A stretch of 64,000 nucleotides of DNA from Hetaerina americana (GCA_022747635.1 JAKTNV010000024.1:6667803-6731802); one strand, 5' to 3'; shown: positions 10,982 through 22,478, counted from the first letter of the stretch. Translations and numbers: made by a program. The notes: a model not told the origin generated them from the letters alone.

Positions 10982-11560
10982 ATTGTTATTACTCTTAAGT
11001 AATCTACTGGTTCAGGTAGGTTTTGCACGGACACAACTACCGAATAAATATTTTGTGACTCCTAACAAAACACAATCCAGCAACCTACTCTATATCGTCC
11101 TTCTTCATCTCCGCGTACTTCCTCCCTTCATCCCATCCAACATCTCGATCCTATTCCTGCCCTTTCCTCGTTTGCCTAACATTCTCCCCTCTATTACAGC
11201 CTTTAACATCCCACTGCCGATCAATACGCCCTTCATCCATTTTTCCTGCCTCCTTAGGATTTCTCCCAACAAACCCCTCTCCTCGCCCACTATATCTAGT
11301 ACTTCCTCATTTGTTTTCCTTTCGGTCCATGTCACATTCTCCATTCTTCTCCACACCCGCATTTCAAAAGCCTCCAACCTACTTCTATCCTCCTGCTTCA
11401 GTGACCACGTTTCCGCGCCGTACATAGCTACGCTCCATATCAAAGTTTTGACGAGTCTTTTCTTAACATCCTTACTCAAATTCCCTGTCATCAACTCCCT
11501 CTTCCTTGTGAAAGCCTCTTTGCCTAGCGCAATTCTTCTCCTTACGTCCCTACTACTTTA
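10982..11560 (-). mobile_element. LINE-A 3' end: non-LTR retrotransposon ORF C-terminus and 3' UTR
   Basis: Minus-strand frame from about 11560: DVRRRIALGKEAFTRKREL, MTGNLSKDVKKRL, SVAMYGAETWS, FEMRVWRRMENV, WTERKTNEEVL, GEERGLLGEILRRQEKW. This is the region after the catalytic domain in endonuclease/reverse-transcriptase proteins of arthropod LINEs. The frame ends in TGA at 11105-11107; a shifted frame (KYAEMK) appears to continue the family sequence, so a small frameshift is likely. About 120 bp of 3' UTR follow, matching the 3' end of the 54.6-kb copy. 5' truncation and insertion into the tandem repeat fit target-primed insertion. Confidence 0.87.
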
Positions 11561-11590
11561 TGTATATGCTTGGAATATTAGCCATGCCTA
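11561..11590 (+). repeat. remainder of the split tandem-repeat unit
   Basis: TGGAATATTAGCCATGCC here corresponds to GGCATATTAGCCATGCC near 10890 in unit 1, so it is the far half of unit 2, displaced by the LINE-A insertion. Confidence 0.75.
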
Positions 11591-14420
11591 ACGTTATGAG
11601 ATTTCGGTTCCATCAATAGCGCATGCCGATATTCCCGACATTGCGGGTGCCTAACAGTTTACCTATGGGTAGGAGGGGTCGAGATTAGGGGGATATTTAT
11701 TCAAATACACATATCTCGACATCATCATCGTTAACCGTAACCTTTGAGTTGGCTAAGTTTGTATCGGTCTTTCTCTTTCTGATATTTAAAAAGTGCTTTA
11801 AATACAATGTTTTCAAATTGTTTCATTTGTAAATACTGCAGCTTAAATTTAGCACTGCTGTTAGAGAACTCGAGTACGCTAAGCTGATCAGAGGCAGACT
11901 CTGAGCTATGAGGGAGCCAGAGGTGAGGAGAGCTGATATTTTACATTTTTGAAATCAAGCAACAATCATGATTTCATTAACTTGCGAGGTAAGATCACCG
12001 TGGAAGTGCCGTTTAGCTACCAAATGCGAACTATTAGATTGTCAACGGCCCGGAAACCTCGTGCCCGGGACTCCAACGCTTGTTCGTCCCGTCCAGGTAG
12101 CGCTCACCTCACGTGCTCGCCCTCTCCCCACTCATTAGGATTTATATCACTTTCTGATTGTTAAAAGCGTGCTTTACTTGCGCGGCGGACGGAGGTAGTC
12201 CCATCGTGAAAGAGGGACAAGGCACACAATACGGAATGGATGGGATTTCAATGCGTGGCTATGGAGGCCGCAAGTCCTTTCGCGCGCGCCTCTCCCAGCC
12301 GGCTCTCCCCCTCACCGCGGGATGACCTCATTCCGTAAAACTCGAACAGTTATGGGAAGGAGGATCCGGCGAGGGAGGGAATGGGCTCCTTTAATTCGCG
12401 GAAGAAACCGAGTTATCGGGAGGAAGTTAGCGTGACTTCTGGTCTGAGCTATGGTCACGGTTTTTGCTCAGCAGGGAGTCTGAGTTAAGGGCCATGGCAG
12501 TTTTTAGGAACTCAAAAAAAAGGAAGGATCAACGAAACTTTTTACCTCACTAGCGGCCTCATCCCGCACTTAAGCGTCGGAAATGAAAAGGGGAGAAAAT
12601 TTCGTCGGAGAAGAATACACTCGAAAGAACGAACGGACTAGTGGGAGAAAGACTAAAAACATTCCATGCCATGCTCGGGCCACGAGACGTTTAAAGGCTG
12701 AGGCCAAAAAGTGGATTCAAGTTTTCAATGAAAGAGAAAAATATATTTACGTCTAATTGGGATGATATTATCTACACCCTTCCGACGGATGCTTCAAGGG
12801 TCGCAAAATGTCTCTGATAATCGAAACAGGCCATTTTTGTCGAAGGAAATTCATCAAAGTTTGTTACTAGCTCACGGAAGAAATGCATTCTGTGCCAATT
12901 CACTGAAAGTTTCAAGGCGTAAACTGGAGGAGAGATCTTAAAAAGAGTGGGTGTCGAAAGAAGACCACGAGAAACACAGACAATGAGAAAGAACAAAACC
13001 AACGGACGCACTTTGAGCTTGCAGAAAACAATGGATTCCTTCACTGGTTTTTATATTACCGGTGATGACAGTCTGGATAATAAAAATAATCGCATTTTTC
13101 TGCCCTTCAATCGCTCGCTTAGTTTTCGAGTTGCGGGTTGCCAAACATCAAAGAACCTAATCCTTCTGCCGAAAGGAGTTTGGCGTGAAGTGTTTATTAC
13201 GCCACAAGACTCTTTCACGGGATCGCCAACACGCTGCGATGATCTCGTCGCGCTTTAAGTGTGTTGAAAATGTCCCATGCTTCCTACTCGTGCGTTTAAT
13301 TATGTAGGGAAACCAACCGGAAGAAAAACCAAGTAAAGGCGGAATCTTTGAGAGGGGGGCGAAGGGACGGAACAAGCGGTGGGTCGGTCGTGCCATTTGC
13401 TTCACTAGTGAAGTCGATTGATTCCCATCCAGGAGGTTTGGCATTTTCTCGGGGCCCGTAAGAAATGGATTCGGTCACACAAAATTAACTTTGCCCAGAA
13501 AATATTCCGTTATTTCCCTTTACATCTGCGATCTGAATGACGCAGTCTCTTTTTTTCCCGAAGGCGGGAGAGCGAGCCGGTTTTCTGCATATTTTTGGAC
13601 GGACTTCCGGAGGAAATAATGCCAAGAAACATTAAACCCCGTCCATTATGTCCATTTCACCATGGTTTGCATTCACTTAAACTTACAACCATCTGACCGG
13701 AAATCATAAATTCACATTAGTAAGTAGGTTAACAGATTAAACAAACACAATTAAATTGGCGGCTTATGCTGCCCAGGCCACCATTTTTGCAATTTAACAT
13801 TTTATTTCCAATGTAGTGTCGATGAAGCGTGATGATCGCCTCTCAGTCAATGATAGGATACATGCTTAATGATGATGATTGAATATTATCATGTACCAAC
13901 CCAGGTCATCACTGTAAGAGTACTATTTGGGCGCAATTCTCACTGTCTGGGGGGGGGATACAAAATATGATTGCTGTGCTGTGGGTGAATGGCGTAAAAT
14001 TTGGCGCTGTCAAAGAGAAAGCTTTCTCTCCTCCACAAGTTTCTCAATGTGCGTGAGGTGTGTCAAAGAATTCATTTAGCTGTGGCTGGTAATGTGTAAG
14101 ATATTAAAAAAAAATTCAAAAAATCCAAGGCGATATTGTTTTAAATGCCTTTAGGTACGTAACAGACAGCCCTATGTATTCCTAGCACACAGCACAAAAA
14201 AACGCGTACCTTCACCCACTCATGACAAATGAGATCTTTATCTTAAGACGCCTTTGCAATGAACACCAATGAAGTCTAATACAATACCAAATATGGCATC
14301 ATAAGCGCAAATGCGGTGACACATAGGAGCTGGAGATATGAAGAGGATCAGAAACGAGGGTTTGAATCCGCAGAATCTTGAAGTGGGCATATTGTTATAT
14401 GTGTGTGTATACATGCTTAA

Positions 14421-14423
<3 letters not shown>
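11591..14423. other. no gene recognised; GC-rich patch at 12050-12400
   Basis: No coding or repeat homology. At 12050-12400 the DNA is CpG-richer (CGCGGCGGACGG, CGCGCGCGCC) than the AT-rich flanks and might be regulatory, but carries no motif I can name. Confidence 0.45.

Positions 14424-14470
<47 letters not shown>
14424..14470. repeat. (TA)n microsatellite
   Basis: Uninterrupted alternating TA, directly abutting the headless SINE body on its left. Confidence 0.98.
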
Positions 14471-14472
<2 letters not shown>

Positions 14473-14645
14473 CTAAAGTGATTTTTCGGGTACCAGGTCT
14501 TCCTGGGAAACCATAACCGGCACAGGGAAAGGAACTGGCCCCCCTACCCTGATGTGTGCATTTTCACACGCCGTATAGGGCTTAGTACTGGGTGATCTCT
14601 ACCATCATCTACTAAACCGACCTTCGGGTTGATTACTGTGTTTAT

Positions 14646-14647
<2 letters not shown>
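14471..14647 (+). mobile_element. SINE body without tRNA head, between two (TA)n tracts
   Basis: Matches the body of the 52.5-kb SINE in order: GTGATTTTTCGGGTACCA, TCTTCCTGGGAAACCATAAC, GGAACTGGCCCCCCTACCC, TTTCACACGCCG, TTAGTACTGGGTGAT, CTACTAAACC, GATTACTGTGTTTATGG. The tRNA-related head is absent: homology begins exactly at the left (TA)n tract and ends exactly at the right one. Confidence 0.85.
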
Positions 14648-14715
<68 letters not shown>

Positions 14716-14723
14716 CACACACA
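14648..14723. repeat. (TA)n followed by (AC)n microsatellite
   Basis: TA alternation to about 14705, then nine AC repeats to 14723. Compound microsatellite on the 3' side of the SINE body. Confidence 0.97.
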
Positions 14724-16687
14724 TATGGATAATGATCATTCTCCGTCTAAGAATGCACATTTTCTTCTTTTTAATATTAAAGATTTTTTGGATGATACGA
14801 TACAATCGTCCGTCAAATTACGAATAGAATGGGGGATGGGTGGAAAGAAAATTGGAAATTTTCGTGCAGGTCGAAGGAAACGGGTGGCAGGAAGTGAGCA
14901 AACTATGGAGAAAGGGGTGGAGAAATTGAGGTAAATTTTGAAGGGAAGAAGAGAGAGAGGTATGCATAGGGATGTGAAATGAGCGGGAAGAGCAGGGAGC
15001 ACCAAAACTGTCGGCACGCGATACGGAAAACAACTCATCCACCGCGTTCCTTGACAGCATTTCCGCAAAATCCGAATGAATGATTGAATAAATGTCCCAA
15101 GCTTATAATTTGCTTTAAAATATCAACATTCAAGACCCAGCGACATTGTCTCTCCTTCTTCCCCTTGATAACTCACTGTCTCCGTATCTTTCTCTTGAAA
15201 GCGCAAATTAAGGACTGGTTGACAAAAACAAGCAAGGGGGCGATTCGCAAACCGAAGGCAATTTGCGCTGCAAGACGCTGTCGCGGACAGCGATAACGTC
15301 AACACTCCTTAATCCCCGGAGACCTCGAAATGAGCTCTCAATCAGCTGGTTTCCAATTGCGTAGGAAAGTTTTATGGGCCGAGAAGGGAAATAACGAAAA
15401 AGTACTCACTACGTAATAAGAGCAAGAGAGTGTTCGGCGGTGTGAAATAATGAGAGGAGAAATCGAGTAGCAAAAATTGGACACGAATAACCGTTATCCT
15501 ATCCAGTGTGGTTGAGACAATAGCATGGCAATGCTTATACCACAGGCAATATGTTAAAAAATAGGAAAATGGAGAAAGGGGAAGAAGAAGAACAAACGGA
15601 AATTATCATTCATTATTCTTCCCTGAATACTTTTTTCTTAATCTTTGGAATGCAAGGAGTCACCGAGGTGAACATCTTGTAATCACAAATGAGTATGCCA
15701 TTCACGCATTTGAGCTCATCGACATTTTTGAATTCAAGTTCCAAACCTTGTTTTCTAGGCTAAAATATAACCTGCTTTGGTAAATACTGGTTACGGCATC
15801 GTCGCGGGTACGAGGCCTCGAAAGAGGTCGCTGCGTTTAGTTTTTGGAACAATATGTTTTTAGTTAACGTTGACATGAAAAACACTTTTTCTTGGATGTT
15901 TAAAAGGAACATTTTTTCTGCTTTGCCTGCAAATGAATATTCATTTAGCCCCGCGATTTCTAGCATCCCGTCATATCAACCCCGTTATTTAATAAGCAGG
16001 GATGCGAAAAGACTCACTGAATACTAGGGACGATTTTCAACCCCATGAAAATGAAATTTACATATATCAGAGTTTGAGGCATCCTGTTTATGCAAAGTAC
16101 TAAATGCTAATTTTCCGCCGAAATAAGAAGTAAAATTCTAAATTTCAAAAATACTCTAATGCCGGTCTTCCCGCGTGACTTTCATCGGACCCACCTAATG
16201 GGATGAGCATCCATCCGTAGGTACCTTCACTCACCAATTTATTTGGCGTTTCAAAGACATAAGGCGGAGGTTCTATGCTGTTTGAAAGTCGGAATTTGAA
16301 AACTTTGAATGCTTTCAAAAGTTCTCTTTTTTGGAGTCGCGGGATACGAATTTCCCTCAGAAAATCAGACCATAGTCAAATTTAGAATTTCCTCCAACAG
16401 TTTTTGACAGGAATGGTCATTCGGCATGGTATAGTGATGACTTAAAATTTACAGAACACTGAATTATTACAAAAGGAGGTGGAAACTCATGTGGTAACGA
16501 CTATTAACAAGGTTTACTTCCCGTACAGATGCACCGACAACATTGTAAATAGTTTACGCCATAACTATGAGAATATGGAATATTCTTGCATGTAAGTACC
16601 TTCTTTCGTGTGATTAACTAAAATCGATTGTATGATCATACTGATATTTGTGTAGAGATGTCATTATTAGGATTGGGCATGCGTGTC
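14724..16687. other. no recognisable feature
   Basis: Mixed DNA with short ORFs only; no repeat family recognised. Confidence 0.5.
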
Positions 16688-16750
16688 TGGTGACCTAAAA
16701 CCCCCCGCCTCTTCGTCTCCTTGCGGGGAATTATATGGATGTAGATATAC
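16688..16750 (+). mobile_element. GC-hairpin retroposon copy, 3' end
   Basis: Reads GGTGACCTAA, CCCCCCGCC, a divergent loop, TTGCGGGG, then ATTATATGGATGTAGAT. Same block order as the better copies at 18.6 and 27.7 kb: GGTGACCTAACA box, GC hairpin (CCCCGC pairing GCGGGG), then a TATGTAGATGTAGA tail. Only the last ~60 bp are present, as in a strongly 5'-truncated retroposed copy. The parent family is unknown to me. Confidence 0.65.
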
Positions 16751-17257
16751 GTTAGAAAAGAGTAAATGAGCCCAAATAAATAATTTTTCCACATAATGAC
16801 AACGGAAAAAAATTCACGTGGGAACTCTGGAAGTTTCAAATTTTCCTTTGTTGATTTTACCGCAAAAAGGAAAAGAAAGACTGTCAATAATCAGACCTAA
16901 CCCATTTACGTATTTACGAGTGGACGCGCGAATTCCACTGAAAAGCATTAAAGATGAAAAATTAAACTTTTAGATAATAATTTCTGTACCAATTACAATA
17001 CCTCCGTAGATAAAACATCCTGTAAATAATTCGCGCGGCATGCGCCCTGTGGGAGTATGCTAATGGAAGAAATGTCGGAACGATCTGGTATATAATCAGG
17101 GCTAATTTACAAATAGGCAGAATAGGGACCGGCCTAAGGGCGCCACACCTTTCAGGGCAGGAAAATGAATCAAGATAGGAGAGAATCGATTTCATCTTGA
17201 ACGGCAATTTCTGCGAAATTAAGTGACATGCAAGCGTGTTCAATAACATTAATAATA

Positions 17258-17328
17258 GTTTCTACATCTACATAATACCCCGCAAGCCGCTGCAAGGGCG
17301 TGTGGCGGGGGGTGTTAGGTCACCAACC
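17258..17328 (-). mobile_element. GC-hairpin retroposon copy, 3' end
   Basis: Minus-strand copy: TGGTGACCTAACACCCCCCG, GCCACACGCCCTTGCAGCGG, CTTGCGGGGTATTATGTAGA. Core nearly identical to the 18.6 and 27.7 kb copies; nothing of the upstream body is preserved. Confidence 0.8.
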
Positions 17329-17689
17329 GTAGTTTTTGCTTGTTTTACGCAATGAAATTTGTTTCCTGACATTTTTGGTTGGTAGAATCAAAACCGTATT
17401 GGGAGACAAATGTCAAGGTTTCGACCTGCCAAGATTTCGACCGCCTAGGGGCCTCCAGAGACCCTTTCTCATTGTTTATCCGGCACTGAATATGACATAG
17501 GAAAATAGAAGAGGAAAACATGGCGTGAGATGGAGGATCAGCCACATGACGGAGAATTATCAGCCTATGGGAAATCGAGGAATATAAGGATACAATAAAC
17601 CATCCTCCAGTTGCTTAACTCGTGAAACTTTACTCGGAGGTCTTCGGAAAGCTCACGCCCACACACTCGATCGTTTTGCGATGACCGAC

Positions 17690-18080
17690 ACGTACTTCGG
17701 GGTGGGTAGGGGGGCGAGGGGGAAGCAAAAAAAAACCTCCAGTGGTTTACCATCCATGGAGGAGAGGGGAGGCTAAGCAAGACTCGCAGAGGAATCCAAA
17801 CTCTCGCGAGTGGATCTTGACACGTCTCCCGCCGTCGCCTGCGGAAAAATTTCGGGCGCTTGGACGGTTCGCAGCTCATGTGCGAATGGGGTGGGAAGGG
17901 ATAGGAAGGGTTGTGGTCGGGTGCTGAGGGGAGGGGGTGGGTGGGAAGGGAAGGACCCTCCGTGAGGGCCAAGAGACCAGAAGTCATTGTTCTGTTCCCT
18001 TCCCTCCCAACGACTTGTTCTTCTACCCACTCGCCTCCTCCTGCGTGGATTTCTCTTGGCCGTTGTAAATTTGGTGGCGC
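17690..18080. other. GC-rich purine/pyrimidine-biased block with G4 motif
   Basis: G-rich plus strand. At 17928-17950 five runs of three to five G are separated by loops of 1, 1, 1 and 2 bases, a strong intramolecular G-quadruplex pattern. Open frames of 183 and 85 codons cross the block but are low-complexity proline/serine-rich products of composition. CpGs are frequent. Possible regulatory DNA; function not shown. Confidence 0.5.
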
Positions 18081-18379
18081 TTTGTTTAAGGCCGACGTGG
18101 AGTGACTATAGCGCATTCGCAGCGCTTCAAAATACTCATGAAAAATGATATGTTCCCAACATTATATATATTCCCGATTCCAAATTATATTAATGAGAAC
18201 GATTTGGCATGGTTTACTCGACAATAAGCTCGTACAGTAAGCAATTATTTTGAGCATGTCATATACGACACCATGTGGCCGATTTAATTCCAACAATGTT
18301 ATCCACTAACTTTCACAGGTTCTTAGACCTTAAGAAGTATGAAGCAATATTAGGTTTTATATAGTCTCCCCGGGGGGTA

Positions 18380-18670
18380 GAGTGTTTTGTGGTGCATGTT
18401 CATGCGGTATTGGAGTTTCACATTCTTGCTTGTTGTGCCCTGGCTTGCGTGCTGCATCCTAGGGTGCAGTTGTTTGTTGATTTGTGGTATATGTGTTTGC
18501 ATGAGTATTGGATGAAGGGATTTTTGCATGAGTGTGTGCGCTGCTGTGGGTGTAATTCTCCATTTTGTTGTTTTGCATGTAGTATTGTTCCTTTTTACGG
18601 TTGGTGACCTAACACCCCCCGCCACACGCCCTTGCGGCGGCTTGCGGGGTATTATGTAGATTTAGATGAG
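18380..18670 (+). mobile_element. GC-hairpin retroposon, longest copy
   Basis: From about 18460 this is collinear with 27557-27748: GTGGTATATGTGTTTGCATG, GGATGAAGGGATTTTTGCAT, GTGTGCGCTGCTGTGGGTGT, then TTGGTGACCTAACACCCCCC, a GC hairpin and GGGGTATTATGTAGAT. Upstream sequence to about 18380 (GCATGTTCATGCGG) probably belongs to the same element. It crosses a plus-strand ORF of 72 codons (18389-18607) rich in Cys, which may be a chance frame or a scrap of an ORF end. Tail-repeat end and variable 5' truncation are LINE/SINE properties. Confidence 0.8.
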
Positions 18671-19499
18671 ATATGAGAAACAATCTAGATACACTAATCT
18701 AGAAGAATTTTTTCTCTTATTGTGAGCATAGAGTATAAAATTAAACCAATGGTGAATTTAGTAAAAAAATATTAGTTTGATGGGAGCGATGGGGATGCTT
18801 ACAAACACGTTGATGTACAAATATGTAGATGTAGATGTTCCTCAATAAATCAAGGAACTTAGGGGAAATATGAATCCAGTGAGTTTTGCCATATCTCTAG
18901 TTTTAAGTCTCACTAATTTCAGCGCATAGAGGCGAAAGAGATTTGGGAAGAGAGAGAATAAGTACAATTTTCGATATTCATTCAGGCTTCGCTTCTTCTC
19001 TATGAAGAAGCAAACGCCCTTGATCTCTTTCCTCAGAGACAACCCTGACGCCCAACTTCCCTGACATCGCCCAGGTACCCATCGCGCCGTAACGTTTTCA
19101 AGCGATAAAGGCACTCACCTACACGAATACTAGAACGTGGTTCCGAAAACATGTTCACAAAAAAACTGGTTTCCTGAACTCTTTCCGCTAGAGCAGGTAA
19201 AAGTAAGCATTGAATAAGCGCAAGAATAATGGACTTCCCCACTGGCTTGATATTCTCCTCTCTTAGAATGCTATTGGCCACTGCAATCCTTAATAATACT
19301 GCGTTTTCCTCTATTACACCTACAAATAAATCATTTCTCTCTTCTATATCAACATATTTAATTCACGACAAAAACCAGTTTCTCTTTTATTGCATATTAA
19401 ACCTTTAAATGCCATGTTTTGTTTTTAAGTCAAATTAGGAGTTAACATATTATTTGAAGGGCAACTCCGGAAATTCCTGAGGACAGTCTCGGTTTTCAG
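18671..19499. other. no recognisable feature
   Basis: AT-rich DNA. A short GTAGATGTAGATG string at 18825-18837 resembles the tail of the GC-hairpin retroposon, but no core is attached. Confidence 0.5.
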
Positions 19500-19770
19500 T
19501 GGTTCGGTGTCCATATGTCCCCGCTTCCTTTCCTTCCTCCTTCCCTCACCCAAGATCGTATGCCCGTCCAATCTGGGACCCCGTGAGCCGAGTCGACCGC
19601 ACCTGCCCGCCGTGCGTCGACAGGAAGATATCGCGGGACCGCGAACGGTAGTCCGCCGAGGGCCACCTTTCCCTCAATTGCCCCCCTCCCCCCACCAAAG
19701 TCTCCCCTTCTCCAACAACCTGCCCTACACCCCTACCTGCGTTCTCTTACCTGGAAGGCGGGAAGAACGA
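19500..19770. other. CpG/C-rich block
   Basis: Pyrimidine-rich plus strand with many CpGs (GAGCCGAGTCGACCGCAC, CGCGGGACCGCGAACGG). A frame of 150 codons crosses it without a recognisable domain. Candidate regulatory DNA only. Confidence 0.4.
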
Positions 19771-20559
19771 CCAAAAATAAACGCTTTTTGTCATATTTTG
19801 TGGGCTTCGCTAGTCCGCTATGTTCAAGATATTTTGTCACGCAGATCAGTTGTTTCTGAATTGAACTTGTACGTTATGCGCATGTGTAAAGTAGAAGGAA
19901 AATACTTACTGATGCCGAAGAAGAATAAAACTTCCCAATTACTTGATTGCAGCAATTAATGAGCAGCTGTCGCTGGCTCAACTCCTCCCACACGTCCTCA
20001 CGGTGGCTTGGAAGGGTAAGGTATAGATGGGAGCTCATCCTCTACAGCACGGAAAAATCTCAGAGTGTGCTTAAATACTTACACATTGGTGTTAGAACCA
20101 ACTTTGCGACCGGCCAAGTAACTCTAAAGCCTTAACTTATGCGTCCAAGGAACAGGGGCGGGCTCAAGGGGGAGTACGGCTTGCCTCTCAACTAAGGGAA
20201 TACTTTTGGCCTTAAGAGCATTCAAAATAAATATTAATTATACGCCGACACTACTTTTGAATACCTACTCTCCCGTGAGCACAGAGCAATATACTGCAAA
20301 CAGCGTTGCCGTCTCCAAATCAGAGCGATTAGTCTCACATTTCACATGATTTTTCTTTCTCTTGACGGAAAAGAGATTATAAAATTAGTTTTGTCTGTAA
20401 ATGAGCATGGCCCACACCTTATATCCGTCTCTGCTAAGTAATGCATATTTTTGGTAGCACCCACATTACTAAATCAGCTCTCACCACTAACTTCAAAGCT
20501 TGGCTCTGCCACTGATTTTTATGGGTACAGACGAATGATAACGTAGTATACATACATAT
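19771..20559. other. no recognisable feature
   Basis: AT-rich DNA, nothing recognised. Confidence 0.5.
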
Positions 20560-20960
20560 TATTACGGCCCCACGGGAGCCATCGCGGTCGAGGCGACCGA
20601 CCGATTGGGATTCAGCCGGAGGTTTCAGGAAGGCACCTTCCGGCCCTCCTCCCCCTTCGCCCCCTCGTGTTTGTGGTGAGCCCACCCCTCGTCCCGATGT
20701 CCCAAGGGCGCCTGCCAACTACAACACCCCGCCGACCTCCTCGATTCCACCACCCCCCGCGTTTCCTTCCCTCCCCCCTCTCCCACACCCATCGCCCACC
20801 GTCTTCCACACCCACTCTTGACTGCCCGATCTTTCTCTCGGTCGTCTCGGGAGGGGTGGGCAACTTCGAAATCGTGGGGGGGGGGAGGGGGCAAATGTCC
20901 CCGGGCTGCGCGACGCTCGCTTCCCGACATCGGCCCTCTCCATCGCCATAAGGTAAGCGT
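20560..20960. other. GC-rich block with long G run
   Basis: C-rich plus strand (CCCCCGCGTTTCC, CTCCCCCCTCTCCC) switching to a G run of nine at 20877-20885. Overlapping open frames of 94-118 codons on both strands show compositional openness, not a gene. CpG-rich; possibly regulatory. Confidence 0.45.
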
Positions 20961-21736
20961 GCACACATACCCTGTGCGCTCCGAGAGTGACGTAATGAGT
21001 TACTGTGATGACATCATACTTTACCTCTAATGACATGAAAGAGAGAGAGCTCATCTATATCTGCGTTGTGCTGTGCGGACCTACGCTACGGTGTGCGATA
21101 GGGAGCGATTCCGGAGTGAAGTTCTATATAAGTTGGGTATTACTAAAAGGCTAGGGAATAACAGCAAAGGTGCCAGTAATATTAACATTAGGCATTTTTC
21201 CGTTTAAGGTAGGTTTCAAATGGACATAGACTGAACAGCGATTCATTACAATACAAGGAGAGGTGGACAGAATAATGGCCACAAATTAGGGCAGTAGGTA
21301 CAAAATTCATTTTATGGGCAATTTATAGAACAACATTCTGCATCGTTTGCAGAAATACGAAAATTTTGAATCGGACATTTCTGTTTAGCTACAATCTTAT
21401 TTTCGTGATTGCTCCCATAGCTCTACGATGAAGATAACTTCCCTAGGAGTTCAAATGACTTATGGCTGTGCGGGAGAAAACGAGTGCGTTAGGTGCAAGA
21501 AATATGACAACAGTGGAAAAAACAGCCAATGCGACGTCACTTTCAACTTGGGAGCATAGAGAGCATGCATGTATACCACAGCCATCAACTCGAAGGTTGG
21601 CGCGGTAGGTGACGTTAGCACAAACCTCACACCAAGGCTACGACTACCCCCTACCTAACGCTAATAATCACCAATTAACCCAGCGACTGGTTACACATCA
21701 CATCTGCGCGACACTCGTGGTGGCTTGCAGAGAAAA
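20961..21736. other. no recognisable feature
   Basis: Nothing recognised beyond a short GA run near 21040. Confidence 0.5.
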
Positions 21737-21860
21737 TCTACATTTACACCTACTTCTATCTACATTATACTTCGCAAGCCCCCACAAGGGCGTTTGGCGG
21801 GGGGTGTTAGTCACCAGCCATGCATGTAAAACCACAATTATTACACCTCTACACAAATAT
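21737..21860 (-). mobile_element. GC-hairpin retroposon copy with part of upstream body
   Basis: Minus strand: GTGTAATAATTGTGGTTTTA, CATGCATGGCTGGTGACTAA, CACCCCCCGCC, then GGGGGCTTGCGAAGTATAAT and a decayed GTAGATAGAAGTAGGTG tail. The upstream GTGTAAT...TGCATG block matches the 18.5 and 27.6 kb copies. Confidence 0.75.
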
Positions 21861-21989
21861 CAGTTCGATCATGCACCCGAACAAAGTTTATCACACGAAA
21901 GATGGCATTTATATAAAAGAATATTCAAAAACAGGATACTCATATCATGCGGGAACAATATTATAAAGATGGGTCTATTTAAAACTCAT

Positions 21990-22205
21990 ACAAGATATCG
22001 ACAAAATATATATACTACCAATACTAATTATCCCCTTCACGCCTGCGATCATATCTATTTAGGTATATGATGTTACGAGGAAAAAATGAGATTTTCATCA
22101 ACATCTACATAATACCCCAAACATACATATTTTAAATCCATCCGTCCTACTATCTATCTCCCTGATTTTACGTACGTGATCTGATCCACCAGAGTAAGTC
22201 GGAGC
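21990..22205 (-). mobile_element. LINE-B fragment: C-terminal end and 3' region, minus strand
   Basis: Minus-strand frame APTYSGGSDHVRKIREIDSR then TDGFKY corresponds to the shifted end of the 7.9-kb copy (RDIDSRR..RFK). The following non-coding part (AATAGATATGATCGC, GGATAATTAGTATTGGTA, TATTTTGTCGATATC) is collinear with 7790-7900 on the minus strand. A short piece of the GC-hairpin retroposon tail interrupts it at 22099-22119. Together with the 22213 copy it forms two LINE-B pieces head to head. Confidence 0.75.
22099..22119 (-). mobile_element. tip of GC-hairpin retroposon inside LINE-B
   Basis: Minus strand GGGGTATTATGTAGATGTTG, the last ~20 bases of the GC-hairpin retroposon, interrupts LINE-B sequence that is continuous in the 7.9-kb copy (TTTAAATG..TTCCTCGTA). 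An extreme 5' truncation. Confidence 0.6.
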
Positions 22206-22212
22206 CAGACAC

Positions 22213-22412
22213 AGACAGTAGAGTGAAAACATTTTTGAACAATTTGGGGTGGGATCCCCTCAAAAAACGAAGAATAAAATTTAGACTGAATCTCTTAAGT
22301 AAATTTGAGACCGATCAGTTTTCCGAAGACGTTCAGCAAATTAAAAAAATACCATATTACCATCGGAGACAGGATGATTCATTCAATATTAGAGAGATAG
22401 ACTTTAGAACGG
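22213..22412 (+). mobile_element. LINE-B fragment: reverse transcriptase ORF C-terminus, plus strand
   Basis: Frame with KTFLNNLGWDPLKKRR, NLLSKFETDQFSED, IKKIPYYHRRQD and REIDFRTD, closely similar to the 4.0-kb fragment. After REIDFRTD the LINE is interrupted by a minus-strand GC-hairpin retroposon, and TTAAAGATGTCCTTTTCTTC beyond it (from about 22499) looks like the continuation (FKMSF). 5'-truncated, no catalytic domain. Confidence 0.78.
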
Positions 22413-22414
22413 AT

Positions 22415-22478
22415 CAACATCTACATACTACCCCGTAAACCGCCGCAAGGGCGTGTAGCGGGGGGTGTTAGGTCAACA
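22415..22478 (-). mobile_element. GC-hairpin retroposon copy nested in LINE-B
   Basis: Minus strand: TTGACCTAACACCCCCCGCT, ACACGCCCTTGCGGCGGTTT, ACGGGGTAGTATGTAGATGT. It splits the LINE-B ORF between REIDFRTD and FKMSF. The stem is slightly altered but still pairs (CCCCGCT with a changed partner side). Confidence 0.78.

Noticed and set aside
10950..11591. 213-codon plus-strand frame rich in Leu, Ser and Phe
   Set aside because: It is the antisense of the LINE-A coding region; the minus-strand reading has clear retrotransposon motifs.
14605..14805. 66-codon minus-strand frame with Tyr-Ile run
   Set aside because: Crosses the (TA)n/(AC)n microsatellite and the SINE tail.
18389..18607. Cys-rich 72-codon frame as a small secreted peptide
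   Set aside because: It coincides with the body of the GC-hairpin retroposon, and the frame is not kept in the 27.6-kb copy (different indels), so coding is unlikely.
21990..22412. One LINE-B insertion with 5' inversion by twin priming
   Set aside because: The two pieces overlap in the protein (both contain REID-RTD) and belong to different subfamilies, so they are two insertions.
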